From the NCBI RefSeq assembly GCF_023674425.1, contig NZ_CP098401.1, positions 1,860,001 to 1,924,000 of the forward strand: a DNA stretch of 64,000 nucleotides, written 5' to 3'. A model generated the notes under the pieces. The model was given only the letters and a program-made list of their open reading frames with translations. It was not told the origin of the DNA and made no database searches. Origin of the DNA: Sphingomonas donggukensis. GTDB taxonomy: Bacteria; Pseudomonadota; Alphaproteobacteria; Sphingomonadales; Sphingomonadaceae. The translations under genes and the position numbers were made by a program. Positions 8,068-19,450 of the stretch are shown here, piece after piece (the stretch's first letter is position 1; every line of letters starts with the position of its first letter).

Positions 8068-8798
8068 TCGACGTCGCCGGGGTCCCAGAACAGCGCCAGC
8101 GCCAGCCCCGCCGCCAGTGCGGCATCACGCGCCGGCCCGCCGGTCGGCAGCGACAGCCGGCGCGTCGCGCCGCCGCTCACATCCACCCCGCCGATCGCGC
8201 TCCCGTCCGCGCCCTCGAACGCATAGCCAGCGGGCGCGTCGGTCGGAAAGCCGCGCCCCGTTCCGACCCGGTGGAGCGACCGGATGCCGAGCAGGGTGTC
8301 GCCGACACGCACGTCCCCGACCCGAGCATCGAACGCGGCGTCGTCCCCCGCGGCCTCGCCCCCGTCGAGCGCGAGCGCGCCCAGCGCCACGCCGTCCCGC
8401 GCAAAACTGCACCGCAGCCGCAGCGGCGCATCGGGCTCGGCGATGGCCAGCGCACCGCTGCGCGCCTGCCGCTCGCTACGCCCGTACACGCAGTCGCCCG
8501 CGATCTCGCCGCCGACCCGCGGGCCCCGCGCGGTGAAGGCGAAATGCCCCGACCGCTCGATCCACGCACGCTCCAGCCCGAACCAGTCGCGCACCTCCTC
8601 GCGCCCGGTCGTGCGGCGGCGCACATGGCCGCTCGCGACCCCGTCGATCGCGATCGCTCCGTCGCGCCACGCCGGCACCCGCACTTCGATCCGCTCCGAC
8701 CCCGGCGCCAGCGTGTCGAAGCCGGTCGTCGTCAGCGGCGTGCAGCCCGCGATCGTCAGCGCCGCTGCGGCGGTCGCGAAGAGTCGTGTCGATCCCAT
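8064..8798 (-). CDS. Putative lipoprotein, unknown function
   Basis: 244 aa. Type II signal peptide with lipobox TIAGC (Cys 19) when started at 8798, where GGGAGG precedes the ATG; the frame is open to 8825 but lacks a ribosome site there. The mature part is all-beta-looking, with segments IEVRVPAWRDGAIAIDG, FAFTARGPRVGGEIAGDC and LRCSFARDG, and four Cys in all. It resembles no family I can name. Convergent with the gene at 7807 and divergent from 8945. Confidence 0.75.
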   Translation of the reverse strand: MGSTRLFATAAAALTIAGCTPLTTTGFDTLAPGSERIEVRVPAWRDGAIAIDGVASGHVRRRTTGREEVRDWFGLERAWIERSGHFAFTARGPRVGGEIAGDCVYGRSERQARSGALAIAEPDAPLRLRCSFARDGVALGALALDGGEAAGDDAAFDARVGDVRVGDTLLGIRSLHRVGTGRGFPTDAPAGYAFEGADGSAIGGVDVSGGATRRLSLPTGGPARDAALAAGLALALFWDPGDVD

Positions 8799-8944
8799 TT
8801 CCGCCTCCCTGTTTTCCGGCGTCACGCGCGCCGGCTGACCCGCAGGACAGCGCCGCGCGGCTGTACGGCAACTGAATGCCCGCGCTGCACCCTAGCCCAC
8901 CCGCAAATTGCCGCCGCGCGGTCGCGACACTACATGGGACGACG

Positions 8945-9427
8945 ATGACCGCCCGCCCGCTGACCCCCGCCGAAATCGAGTTGGCCGCGAGCGTCTTCGG
9001 CGACGCGATCGACTATGCCCCGGTCCGCATCGCCCAGACCAAATGGGCCTTCTTCCAGCCGCGCGAGACGGTGATGGCGCCGACCGGGTGCCTGCACTTC
9101 CACCCGAAGGGATCGCTCTACCGCGACGATTTCGCCTGCGCGCCCGCCGATGCGCAGGGGCTGTTCATCCACGAGATGACCCACGTCTGGCAGCATCAGC
9201 GCGGCATCTACCTTCCCCTCGCCCGCCACCCCTTCTGCCGCTACGCCTACACGATCAAGCCCGGCTGGCCGCTCAAACGCTACGGCCTGGAACAACAGGC
9301 CGAAATCGTGCGCCACGCCTTCCTGCTGCGCGCCGGACGCGTGGTGCCAGGAGCGCCGGAACTGCGACAGTACGAGACGATTCTGCCGTTTCAGGCGCAG
9401 CGCGGCAGCCCGACCAAGTCGGCCTGA
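8945..9427 (+). CDS. HExxH protein, DUF4157-like ('vgr-related')
   Basis: 160 aa. It opens with VFGDAIDYAPVRI, the pattern of the eCIS-core/DUF4157 domain (FGxDFSxVRIH), followed by a zinc-protease-like HEMTHVWQ motif at about residue 79 and a downstream EQQAEIVRHAF helix that could supply the third ligand. No signal peptide or membrane segment. Sphingomonad genomes carry short orphan proteins of this type annotated 'vgr related protein' (from memory). No VgrG, tail-tube or sheath gene is nearby, so a secretion-system role is not supported here. Confidence 0.8.
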   Translation: MTARPLTPAEIELAASVFGDAIDYAPVRIAQTKWAFFQPRETVMAPTGCLHFHPKGSLYRDDFACAPADAQGLFIHEMTHVWQHQRGIYLPLARHPFCRYAYTIKPGWPLKRYGLEQQAEIVRHAFLLRAGRVVPGAPELRQYETILPFQAQRGSPTKSA

Positions 9428-9536
9428 CTCGCGCCAGCCCGGCTGCGAAGCGCGTCAGGCCGACCGCGTCGGCCCGACTCGCGCAAGCCCGGCCAGCGGG
9501 CATCGCCCGACCGACGGCATGGGCTTTGCCCATGCC
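9420..9536. repeat. Short direct repeat and terminal hairpin
   Basis: GACTCGCGC(C/A)AGCCCGGC occurs twice about 50 bp apart. A perfect 9-bp stem (GGCATGGGC-TTT-GCCCATGCC, 9516-9536) follows, 90 bp after the stop of the HExxH gene and just before the convergent gene at 9550, so it could act as a bidirectional terminator despite lacking a T-tract. Confidence 0.5.
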
Positions 9537-9549
9537 CGCCTCACGCGCC

Positions 9550-9996
9550 CTAGCTCCCGCCCCGCTTGCGCCCGAAAAGTCCATCCAGAAACGCCCCGGC
9601 CACCGCACCGACCGCGGCGACGATCTCCTGCGGGTCGACAACCGGCGTGCCCATCCCGTCTGGCGCAGGATGACTAGCGTGGAGCGGCGGCGGCACGCCC
9701 TCACCGCTCTCGGCCACCGGCGGGACGGGCGCGACCGGTGGGACAGGCGGCACGGGTGGGACTGGCGGCACCGGCGGCACCGGCGGCACCGGCGCCCGCG
9801 GCGCCTGCGGCGTCTGCGCCCGCGCGGCGACGCTGGCCGCCATCGCCAGCCCTGCGGCGAGCATCTTGCGCCCCTCCGGCGTCTGCGCCTTCTCCAGCAG
9901 CTTCTCGCCCGATTTGCGCAAGCCCTTCGACAGCTTCACCCCGCCGATCCGCTTGGGGATCTTGACCGATTTCGCTCCCTTACCGTCCTTTGCCAT
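9550..9996 (-). CDS. Proline/valine-repeat protein, unknown function
   Basis: 148 aa. A lysine-rich N-terminus (AKDGKGAKSVKIPKRIGG...KLSKGLRKSGEKLLEKAQ) is followed by an Ala-rich helix, then a PVPPVPPV run of about 20 residues (imperfect 9-nt DNA repeats near 9735-9790), and a hydrophobic C-terminal helix (AAVGAVAGAFLDGLF) ending RKRGGS. The basic head, Pro spacer and hydrophobic tail suggest a nucleic-acid or granule-surface protein, but this is speculative. The start was chosen at 9996 (MAKDGKG) after a GAGGTGAG ribosome site. The repeat makes the length likely to vary between strains. Confidence 0.65.
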   Translation of the reverse strand: MAKDGKGAKSVKIPKRIGGVKLSKGLRKSGEKLLEKAQTPEGRKMLAAGLAMAASVAARAQTPQAPRAPVPPVPPVPPVPPVPPVPPVAPVPPVAESGEGVPPPLHASHPAPDGMGTPVVDPQEIVAAVGAVAGAFLDGLFGRKRGGS

Positions 9997-10011
9997 CTCG
10001 CTCACCTCAAC

Positions 10012-10033
10012 GTGTATCACGAAGATAATACAC
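10012..10033 (-). promoter_or_regulatory. Inverted repeat in promoter of the Pro/Val-repeat gene
   Basis: GTGTAT-N10-ATACAC, with 7 of 9 bases matching in the extended arms, lies 16-37 nt upstream of the start. A possible minus-strand promoter (TTGGCA, 16-nt spacer, TATCTT) overlaps it. Read as a repressor operator; no cognate regulator is adjacent. Confidence 0.35.
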
Positions 10034-10062
10034 GGATCGCGCTTGCCAAGAGGCTAACGTCG

Positions 10063-11556
10063 TCAGAGCAGCCGGCCCTGGCTCGCCAGCGCCTCGCGCG
10101 AGGTTCGGCGGAACGCCGCGCCGGGATCGACGAAGGGCAGGTCGGGCCGCCTGCCGCCGAACAGATCCTCCAGTGTCAGTATCTGCAGTCGCTGATACGA
10201 CCGCCCCGCCGCCTCCGAATGGAAGCGCCCAACCGCCGCCGCTTCGCGCGTCATCGGCGTCGTCGGATTACGCTTCGTGATGAAAACGCCTATCGGCGCG
10301 CGGTCGCGCTCCATCGCGGAATGCAGGTCGCGGATCATCGGCACGCCGACATGGTCGCCGCCCTTCACCGACACCAGCGCCTTGGCGGTCTGACGCCCCT
10401 CGGGCTTGAAATAGATGATGCCGTCGACCCCGCCGTCGGCGCCCTTCTTCCTGCCGCCGAACGGCATCGCATCGACCATCGACACGGCCCACCACTGGAA
10501 CTGATATTTGTCGCGGCGCGCCAGGTCCTCGGCGGCGGCGATATCCTTCGGCGTCCCCTCGACGGTCAGCGCGATCCCCGGAAACGCATCGCGCATCCGC
10601 TTCTCGATCAGCGAGATGGCAAGGTGGGTGACGTCGATCCCCACCCATCGTCGTCCCAGCCTCTGCGCGGCATGCACCGCCGTACCGCAGCCGCAGAACG
10701 GGTCGAGCACGACGTCGCCCGGATTGGACGACGCCGCGATGATGCGTTCGAGCAGGGTGAGCGGCTTTTGCGTGGGATAGCCGAGGCGTTCGGCGGCGTT
10801 GGGATTCAGGATGGATATCTCCCACCAATCCGGCATCGGGCTGCCCGGTGTCGCCTCGGCCATGCTGCTGGCCTTGCGCACGCCATCCTCGAACACGGCC
10901 TGCTGCCGGTGTCCCTTCCAACGCTTCATGGTCCCGTCGGATGGCGGGACGTAGAGCGTGTTGAACACCTGTCGCCCGTCGCTCCGGCCATAGAACAGCA
11001 GGACATCGTGGTTGCGGACGAACTGGCCCTGCGCCACGCTCCATTTGCGATAGCACCAGACGACTTCGTTGCGGAAGTTGCGCTTGCCGAACACCCCGTC
11101 CAGCAACAGCTTCAGATAGTGGCTCGCGGTAGGGTCGCAGTGGAGGTACAGGCTCCCGGTCGGCTTCAGCACGCGGTGCAGTTCGATCAGGCGGATCGCC
11201 ATCATCGACAGATACGCCATCATGTCGTTCTCGCCCAGGAAGCTGCGCATCGCCGCCAGCAGGTCGAACGCCTTGGTATGGCCGCTGCGCGCGACCTGGT
11301 CGAAGGCGTGGGCCGCCGCCTCGTTCCAGTGCCACGTGTCCTCGAACGCCTCGATCTGCGCCTCGCTCGACAGGCCCGCCGGCGACTTGAACAGGATGTT
11401 GTAGTTGGCGTTCGAATTGAACGGCGGGTCGAGGTAGATCAGGTCGACGCTATCGTCGGGCACATGCGCGCGCAGCACGTCCAGATTGTCGCCGTAGAAC
11501 AGGTGGTTGGCGATGTGCACAGGCTCGCTCCGCCGCGGTCGGGTGGCGGCGACCAT
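10063..11556 (-). CDS. DNA methyltransferase fused to Mrr-like nuclease domain
   Basis: 497 aa from the ATG at 11556; a longer start up to 11658 is possible. The methyltransferase has catalytic motif [10 protein letters not shown] (Asp43-Phe46) before SAM motif [10 protein letters not shown] (Asp285 onwards), the beta-class N4-C/N6-A order; QKP at 263-265 is also typical. From about residue 345 a second domain carries [12 protein letters not shown] (Asp374/Asp378), [10 protein letters not shown] (Lys398) and GVFITK. This matches the Mrr-type PD-(D/E)xK pattern GxDGGxDG...(Q/E)xK, with Ser where Gln/Glu is usual. It may be a single-chain modification-restriction enzyme. Specificity is unknown. 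No specificity subunit or separate endonuclease is adjacent. Confidence 0.87.
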   Translation of the reverse strand: MVAATRPRRSEPVHIANHLFYGDNLDVLRAHVPDDSVDLIYLDPPFNSNANYNILFKSPAGLSSEAQIEAFEDTWHWNEAAAHAFDQVARSGHTKAFDLLAAMRSFLGENDMMAYLSMMAIRLIELHRVLKPTGSLYLHCDPTASHYLKLLLDGVFGKRNFRNEVVWCYRKWSVAQGQFVRNHDVLLFYGRSDGRQVFNTLYVPPSDGTMKRWKGHRQQAVFEDGVRKASSMAEATPGSPMPDWWEISILNPNAAERLGYPTQKPLTLLERIIAASSNPGDVVLDPFCGCGTAVHAAQRLGRRWVGIDVTHLAISLIEKRMRDAFPGIALTVEGTPKDIAAAEDLARRDKYQFQWWAVSMVDAMPFGGRKKGADGGVDGIIYFKPEGRQTAKALVSVKGGDHVGVPMIRDLHSAMERDRAPIGVFITKRNPTTPMTREAAAVGRFHSEAAGRSYQRLQILTLEDLFGGRRPDLPFVDPGAAFRRTSREALASQGRLL

Positions 11557-11786
11557 CGTGCGGTCCAGACAGGAACGGAACGCCGGGTGCGTCCGGTTCG
11601 GTTCCTTTCGCTGCTCCCATGAGCCAGCCGGCGCGACCGACCGCCGAAGGGGCGGCATCGATCCCCCGCCGCGACCGCTCGGCGCAAGCCACCGGAACGG
11701 ATGCTGTTGGCATCGCTGGAAAGCGTCGTGCCCCGACCCTATCTCTGCTCTGGCCTCCCGTTCAGAACAGAAGTAGAACTCCCGAC

Positions 11787-14828
<3,042 letters not shown>

Positions 14829-14833
14829 TCGAA

Positions 14834-14941
14834 GGGCCGGAGACGGTGGCGAAGGAGGCGCGGAGCTTTACGGGGCGGTATCTGGCGCCGTTGTTGAAGG
14901 GTGGCGTGAGCGGTGTGCGGGAGGTTGAGGCGGCGGAGTGA
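14834..14941 (+). pseudogene. Diverged second copy of the uvrA 3' end
   Basis: Six bp after the uvrA stop, in another frame, the sequence encodes [19 protein letters not shown], then LLKGGVSGVREVEAAE and TGA. The real UvrA tail reads [20 protein letters not shown]. The peptides are nearly identical, but the DNA differs at most third codon positions. The segment has no start and is not a gene by itself. It looks like the 3' end of a different uvrA allele left by recombination. Confidence 0.8.
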
Positions 14942-15164
14942 GCACCATACGCCTTAGTGACGCCTTAATGAGCTATCTAACGCCACAAAAATTGCCACAG
15001 AAGTCTAACGTGACTTGCACGTCCCGTATTTAACCATTATTACATTTATTCCAAAAAAGGGTCGCCCAAATTATTCGGATGCGCCTTTATCTTCACCAAT
15101 TTTTTCAAGAAAAACCGTACCCGGCGCCGAGTTAGAGCCGGCGAATCGCAACTCACGCCATGCG

Positions 15165-16793
15165 TTAGTTCGCTCTGCCTTGGAAAATTTTAGAAAAGAA
15201 ACTTTGTCGGCCGCCATTTGATCCAAGAGTGTCTTGGGCTCCATTGTCAGCACCTTCAGTTTGGGATTGTTCCGCGAAAAGTTTTATAGCTCTTTTCGCC
15301 ACGCTTGCAAGCGAAGCCGCAGCGGCTACCTCAGTTTTTGGCCGCTCGACGCCGAAAACAGCGCCGACCGGCACCGCAGTCTTTGGCAACCATGTGGCAA
15401 TGGTGCCGTACTGATTCTTCCGCTCATGCGCAGTAAAGGCGCGCATGTAAAGCTGCGGCGCAACGCCATAAAACGGCCTAAACTTGACAGTTCTAATCAT
15501 TTCATCCGGCGACTGCACTTCTGAACGATCACTTACCATCTCTATTTCTTTTCCATAAAGGTGGAAGGTCATACTTTTCGGGTACGGCTCGATAAAAACA
15601 ACTTCTGATATTCCAGATGAAATAATGTGTCTAGCGCAACCATGACAGGGAAATGTTGTAGAATATAGAGACGCACCCTTCACACTTCGTCCACTTGATG
15701 CAGCCTGCGATATGGCATGCATTTCCGCATGAACAACTCGTCCAAATTCAATAAGATTCCTGATTCTTACATTTGAAGTGAGTTCTTTATACTCACCATG
15801 CAACAATCCATCAGCAACCGTGCTAGGATCTAATGAAACATCTACGTGGCCAACTGACTGGAGAAGCTTGATAAACTCAATCAATGTTCTCTGAATCTCA
15901 ATGTAGTTAGGATCGTGCCCCTCTTTGAAATCACGATTGTCACCGATTTTTCCTCCAAACTCTGGAAGGAAGACGCCGCCTCCCGGATAAGGGACATCGT
16001 TGAACCCCGTTGCGAGAATCGACCTATCCTGATCCACAATTGCGACCCCGACCTGCCTCGACAAATCACATGAACGCAAGGCCGATCCACGCGCCATAAA
16101 CATCGCATACTCATCAAGTGTCGGCGTCTCAAACGGTTGTCCAAATATTATTTTGATAAATCTTTCTATTTGACTCGACGTATTTTGAGAGCCGTTTACA
16201 AAGAAATCAGCCTTGGGAAAGGTACTTTGAACATTTTGCGCTTTCTTACCCGACCCTTTTTCGTCCTCTTTGATCAAATCATTAGCCAGTGATCTATGCT
16301 CATCTCCTGGTGGCTGGTGTCGTTTTTTGGCAATCAAACCACTTAGCGTATCCGTTCTCTCAGATTGAGGCTTAAAGACAGATATGGAGTAGAAGTTTCT
16401 ACCGTATATTTGATCTAGAAGAGATATCTCGTAAGGGCTTTTAAGAGAATCAATTACGTAAGCTGTCGACTGCGGTAGCTCGCTTCCATTACGCAATCTT
16501 CTAATCTCAGATACAATAGCGCTGGCTACACCGTTACCTCCCTCTGAAGCCTCTCTTATGCAGTCGCCACCGCGCATGAGCGCCTTCATTCTATAATATT
16601 CGTCATCAATATGCGGCAATTCTATTATTTGCTTTATTAGGTTACTGACTTTTATAATTTGAATATCGTAACCGACAACCGAAAGTTGCGCCTGAATTTG
16701 GTCTTTCAGATCGCTTAGGTCAGTGCCAGCGGCGCAAACCAGGCCAACATATAAATCCGGACGGGCAGAGACTGCCTTATCTTTAATTGCCAT
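15165..16793 (-). CDS. AvcD-type anti-phage dCTP deaminase
   Basis: 542 aa, two domains. Residues 13-220 form a P-loop/dNMP-kinase-like domain (LYVGLVCAAGTDL; YVIDSLKSPYEISLLDQIYG). Residues about 225-480 form a zinc-dependent deaminase: DEYAMFMARGSALRSCDLSR, the VHAEMHAI motif (His355/Glu357) and the PCHGC zinc pair (Cys383/Cys386). This two-domain layout and length match the AvcD/DCD phage-defence family, which depletes dCTP on infection and is held in check by a small RNA (AvcI) encoded beside it in Vibrio. The gene is clearly AT-richer than its neighbours, with many AT-ending codons and ATA/AGA use, indicating recent acquisition. It stands alone between the uvrA tail copy and unrelated genes. 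Confidence 0.88.
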   Translation of the reverse strand: MAIKDKAVSARPDLYVGLVCAAGTDLSDLKDQIQAQLSVVGYDIQIIKVSNLIKQIIELPHIDDEYYRMKALMRGGDCIREASEGGNGVASAIVSEIRRLRNGSELPQSTAYVIDSLKSPYEISLLDQIYGRNFYSISVFKPQSERTDTLSGLIAKKRHQPPGDEHRSLANDLIKEDEKGSGKKAQNVQSTFPKADFFVNGSQNTSSQIERFIKIIFGQPFETPTLDEYAMFMARGSALRSCDLSRQVGVAIVDQDRSILATGFNDVPYPGGGVFLPEFGGKIGDNRDFKEGHDPNYIEIQRTLIEFIKLLQSVGHVDVSLDPSTVADGLLHGEYKELTSNVRIRNLIEFGRVVHAEMHAISQAASSGRSVKGASLYSTTFPCHGCARHIISSGISEVVFIEPYPKSMTFHLYGKEIEMVSDRSEVQSPDEMIRTVKFRPFYGVAPQLYMRAFTAHERKNQYGTIATWLPKTAVPVGAVFGVERPKTEVAAAASLASVAKRAIKLFAEQSQTEGADNGAQDTLGSNGGRQSFFSKIFQGRAN

Positions 16794-16864
16794 TGAACCT
16801 CACAGCGCTCATCATGCAGCTCCCACAATTAGATGCCACAAAAAAAGATATTTACTGTACAGGT

Positions 16865-16891
16865 ATGTTACGTCCTAACCACCCACGTCAA
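16865..16891 (-). promoter_or_regulatory. Candidate promoter of the AvcD-like gene / upstream RNA
   Basis: Minus-strand TTGACG, 15-nt spacer, TAACAT, about 70 nt upstream of the deaminase start, inside a short AT-rich stretch that ends abruptly at GC-rich DNA near 16900. The perfect palindrome CTGTACAG lies just downstream. An AvcI-like RNA would be expected between here and the start codon; none can be proven by eye. Confidence 0.35.
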
Positions 16892-17068
16892 GATTATCGC
16901 CGCGGCAAAGCCGCGTCGTCGGTCGGGGCTCGTAGCCCCGCCGGCCGGCCCGGCGCCGGGTGCGCTCGTCCGTAGCTTCGCTACAGTCTCGCGGCGCCGG
17001 GGGCTGTCCCACACGCTCTTCATCCTATAACTGGTCCCCCCTCTGTCGATCATCCGGGGGGATTCCAC

Positions 17069-17299
17069 ATGCCACACGACATCAGCCACCTGCCGGCCAG
17101 CCCGGTCTGGTACGAACCATGCGGCACAGGCGACACGCGCGATGCCGTGCAGCGGTGGCAGGCCCTCCTAGACGCCCGCCTCATCGGCAACATCCTCCCC
17201 ACCCCGCCGGAGGTCGCCGCCCAGCGGGAGGCCAACGACGCGCTTTTCCGCCGCCGCGCCGCCGACTACGCCCGCGCTTGCCGGGAGTACGGCCTGTGA
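17069..17299 (+). CDS. Hypothetical protein, 76 aa
   Basis: Begins MPHDISHLPASPVWYEP and ends RAADYARACREYGL: a soluble, mostly helical small protein with no recognised domain. The stop overlaps the GTG start of the next gene (GTGA), so the two are translationally coupled. The 275 bp upstream hold the deaminase promoter region and GC-rich hairpins (GGGGCTCGTAGCCCC, CCGGCGCCGG) but no other gene I can support. Confidence 0.65.
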   Translation: MPHDISHLPASPVWYEPCGTGDTRDAVQRWQALLDARLIGNILPTPPEVAAQREANDALFRRRAADYARACREYGL

Positions 17300-18513
17300 G
17301 GAACCCCACCCCCATCGTCTTCTCCCCCACCCATGAGGCGAAGCTCCAGCATAACGCCGAGGAGGATCAGCAGGTCGCGCTCAACGCCGCCGATCCGTTC
17401 GCGCGGGCCGCCGCGCTCGATACCGGCATCCTGCTCCCCTCGCGCCGCCACGACGGCTGGACCGCGGCGCGCCAGCAGAAATTCCTGTTCCATCTGGCAG
17501 AGGGGCTGACCGTCCACGATGCCTGCACCATCGTCGGCCTCTCGCCCGCGTCGGCCTATGCCTTCCGCAATTCCGCGCGCGGTGCGGCGTTCAACGTCGG
17601 CTGGAACGCCGCGCTGCTGCTCCAGCGCAACCGCATCGTCGACGATCTCACCAGCCGGGCGCTGCGCGGGCAGACCAACACCATCACCCACCCCGACGGC
17701 TCGACCACCGAGCATCACCGCTACGACAACGGCGTCGCGCTGCGCCTCCTCGCCCGTCTCGACAGGATCGCCGCCGCCGAGGGGCCGGACCACACCGGCG
17801 ACGCCCGCGCCGCCCGCCTCGCCGCACAGGAATGGGACCGCTATCTCGACCTGATCGGCGAGGATGCCGGGAATGCCCGCGCCGGCATGTTCCTGGCGCT
17901 GCGCGTGACCGAGGGGGAAAGCGCCGCCCTCGCCCCCATCGCCGCGCTCGGCCGCGCCGACTGCTACGTCCGCGCCCATGCCGGGGTGCCGGGCGAAGTC
18001 GACACGTCCGACCTCGATCCCGCGAAGCGCGCCGACTGGAGCGCCGACCAATGGTGCCGGGCCGAGGCCGCCGGCCTGCTCGCGCTCGCCCCCGAATCTT
18101 CCCCGCACGACCCCCCGATCGGGCATCAACTTTGTCAACATTCACGAGAGGAAGAGGAGGAAGACAGCCCCTTTTCCGGCTCGGTCTGGTTCTGCGAAGA
18201 TAGCGACGAATGGCGCACCGATTTCCCGCCCCCGCCCGATTTCGACGGGATCGAGGACGGGGAATTCGGCGACCCCGACTATGCGCGCGACCTCTCCGAC
18301 GACGAGCGTGCACTGGTCGAGGCGGCCAAGGACCGCGAAACCACCGCGCTCGCCGCGGTCGAGGGCGCACAGCGCGACGCATGGTTCGCCGCGCTCGCCG
18401 CAGAACTCGAAACCGCGGCGGAACGCGATGCCGCGCCCCACGTTACCCCGGCGTCCAACACACGTACCGGAGTAACGACATGGCAGACACCAGCCACGAC
18501 ATCCGCACCCTGA
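17296..18513 (+). CDS. HTH-domain protein, terminase-small-subunit-like N-terminus
   Basis: 405 aa from the coupled GTG start. Residues about 50-110 hold QQKFLFHLAEGLTVHDACTI and VGLSPASAYAFRNSARG, an HTH of the phage terminase small-subunit/homeodomain-like type that sphingomonads carry in several hypothetical proteins (from memory). The middle is helical with RLLARLDRIAAAEG; the C-terminal 120 residues are strongly acidic (SREEEEEDS, DDERALVEAAKDRE). No large terminase, portal or capsid gene is near, so it is not a prophage remnant on this evidence. The 3' end overlaps the start of the PA2169-family gene by 34 bp. Confidence 0.75.
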   Translation: MRNPTPIVFSPTHEAKLQHNAEEDQQVALNAADPFARAAALDTGILLPSRRHDGWTAARQQKFLFHLAEGLTVHDACTIVGLSPASAYAFRNSARGAAFNVGWNAALLLQRNRIVDDLTSRALRGQTNTITHPDGSTTEHHRYDNGVALRLLARLDRIAAAEGPDHTGDARAARLAAQEWDRYLDLIGEDAGNARAGMFLALRVTEGESAALAPIAALGRADCYVRAHAGVPGEVDTSDLDPAKRADWSADQWCRAEAAGLLALAPESSPHDPPIGHQLCQHSREEEEEDSPFSGSVWFCEDSDEWRTDFPPPPDFDGIEDGEFGDPDYARDLSDDERALVEAAKDRETTALAAVEGAQRDAWFAALAAELETAAERDAAPHVTPASNTRTGVTTWQTPATTSAP

Positions 18514-18941
18514 ACGGCCTGATCGCCACCACGCTCGACAGCGTCGACGGCTATCAGGAAGCGGCCAAGGATACCGAGAACAGCCGCTATGCGTCGATGT
18601 TCACCGATCGCGCGAACGAGCGTCGCCAGGTCGTCACCGACTTCCAGTCCGAAGTGCGTCGCCTGGGCGGCAACCCGGAGGACGACGGCACGATCCTCGC
18701 CGGCGCGCACCGCGTGTTCCTCGACCTCAAGGCGTCGATCACCGGCCAGGACGACCAGGCGATCGTCAACGAGGTCGAGCGTGGCGAGGACCATATCAAG
18801 GCGAAGTTCGAAGCCGCGCTGAAGGACACCGACTTGTCGCCCGAAACCCGCGCCGCCGTCGAGCGTGGCTGGGGCTCGGTCAAGCAGGGCCACGACCAGA
18901 TGCGCGACCTGAAGCATTCTATGCAGGCCGCGAGCAACTGA
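18480..18941 (+). CDS. PA2169-family four-helix-bundle protein (DUF2383)
   Basis: 153 aa. Begins DTSHDIRTLNGLIATTLDSV, with later YASMFTDRANERRQVVTDF and AIVNEVERGEDHIKAKFEAAL, the ferritin-like helical pattern of the DUF2383/PA2169 family. Members are abundant cytoplasmic stress-associated proteins; the biochemical role is unknown. GGAGTAACGACATGG gives a good ribosome site. Followed by a small membrane protein at 19004. Confidence 0.9.
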   Translation: MADTSHDIRTLNGLIATTLDSVDGYQEAAKDTENSRYASMFTDRANERRQVVTDFQSEVRRLGGNPEDDGTILAGAHRVFLDLKASITGQDDQAIVNEVERGEDHIKAKFEAALKDTDLSPETRAAVERGWGSVKQGHDQMRDLKHSMQAASN

Positions 18942-19003
18942 TCCGTTCCGGTCCGGGCGGCGCGCAGCGCGTCGCCCGGATCACGCCTTCGGAAACTGAA
19001 ATC

Positions 19004-19162
19004 ATGGCCCGCACCCGCCGCTTCGCCCGCAGCATCGCCATCGGCGCCGCGTTCCTCGGCGGCGCGGCGGCCCTCGTCGGCATCTTCGCCCACCGCCGCG
19101 ACTGGATGGCCGATGAGTTGGAGAAGGCGGAAAACGAAGTCCCACCCGCCCCGAAGGTCTGA
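19004..19162 (+). CDS. Small membrane protein, 52 aa
   Basis: MARTRRFARSIAIGAAFLGG then AAALVGIFAH, followed by a charged tail ending EVPPAPKV. One transmembrane helix (about residues 9-30) after a positively charged start, so an N-in anchor. It begins 62 bp after the PA2169-family gene in the same direction and may share its transcript. Coding is supported by GC-rich third positions throughout and a clean start and stop, but no ribosome site is striking. Confidence 0.55.
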   Translation: MARTRRFARSIAIGAAFLGGAAALVGIFAHRRDWMADELEKAENEVPPAPKV

Positions 19163-19181
19163 AATCGACCCTGTCGGGTAA

Positions 19182-19450
19182 CGTGTACCCCGGCGAAGGC
19201 CGGGGCCCAGTCGCGAACCGCAGGCCGCATCATCAGCGCCCGCGCCACTCACTCCGTGCTCCCGCGAAGGCGGGAGCCCAGAGCCAAGACCGCCCCGCCC
19301 GAAACCCTGGATCCCCGCCTCCGCGGGGATACCGGACCTTAAAGGGGGGAACGCATGCCAAGGCCGCAAACCGCATCACAAGCGCCCGCGCCACCCACTC
19401 CGTGCTCCCGCGGACGCGGAAGCCCAGGGCCGCGGGCGCCTCGCCCGCTA
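19182..19450. repeat. Cluster of CTCCCGCGAAGGCGGGAG repeats (gap 19163-19513)
   Basis: The 351-bp gap holds no supportable gene. It contains at least three copies of a palindromic repeat: CCCCGGCGAAGGCCGGGGCC (about 19188), GCTCCCGCGAAGGCGGGAGC (about 19258) with the partner arm ATCCCCGCCTCCGCGGGGAT (about 19312), and a degenerate GCTCCCGCGGACGCGGAAGC (about 19403). Another copy lies at 28862. The spacing segments (GCCGCAAACCGCATCA) also recur. Confidence 0.75.

Noticed and set aside
8908..11622. 904-codon plus-strand frame opposite the methyltransferase
   Set aside because: Antisense shadow of the methyltransferase and neighbouring genes; Arg/His-rich with no motifs.
15071..15253. 60-codon minus-strand frame MLTMEPKTLLDQ...
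   Set aside because: Overlaps the 3' end of the deaminase gene in another frame; no ribosome site and no recognisable features.
17296..18513. Prophage remnant based on the terminase-like HTH
   Set aside because: No other phage gene, no attachment sites and normal base composition around it.
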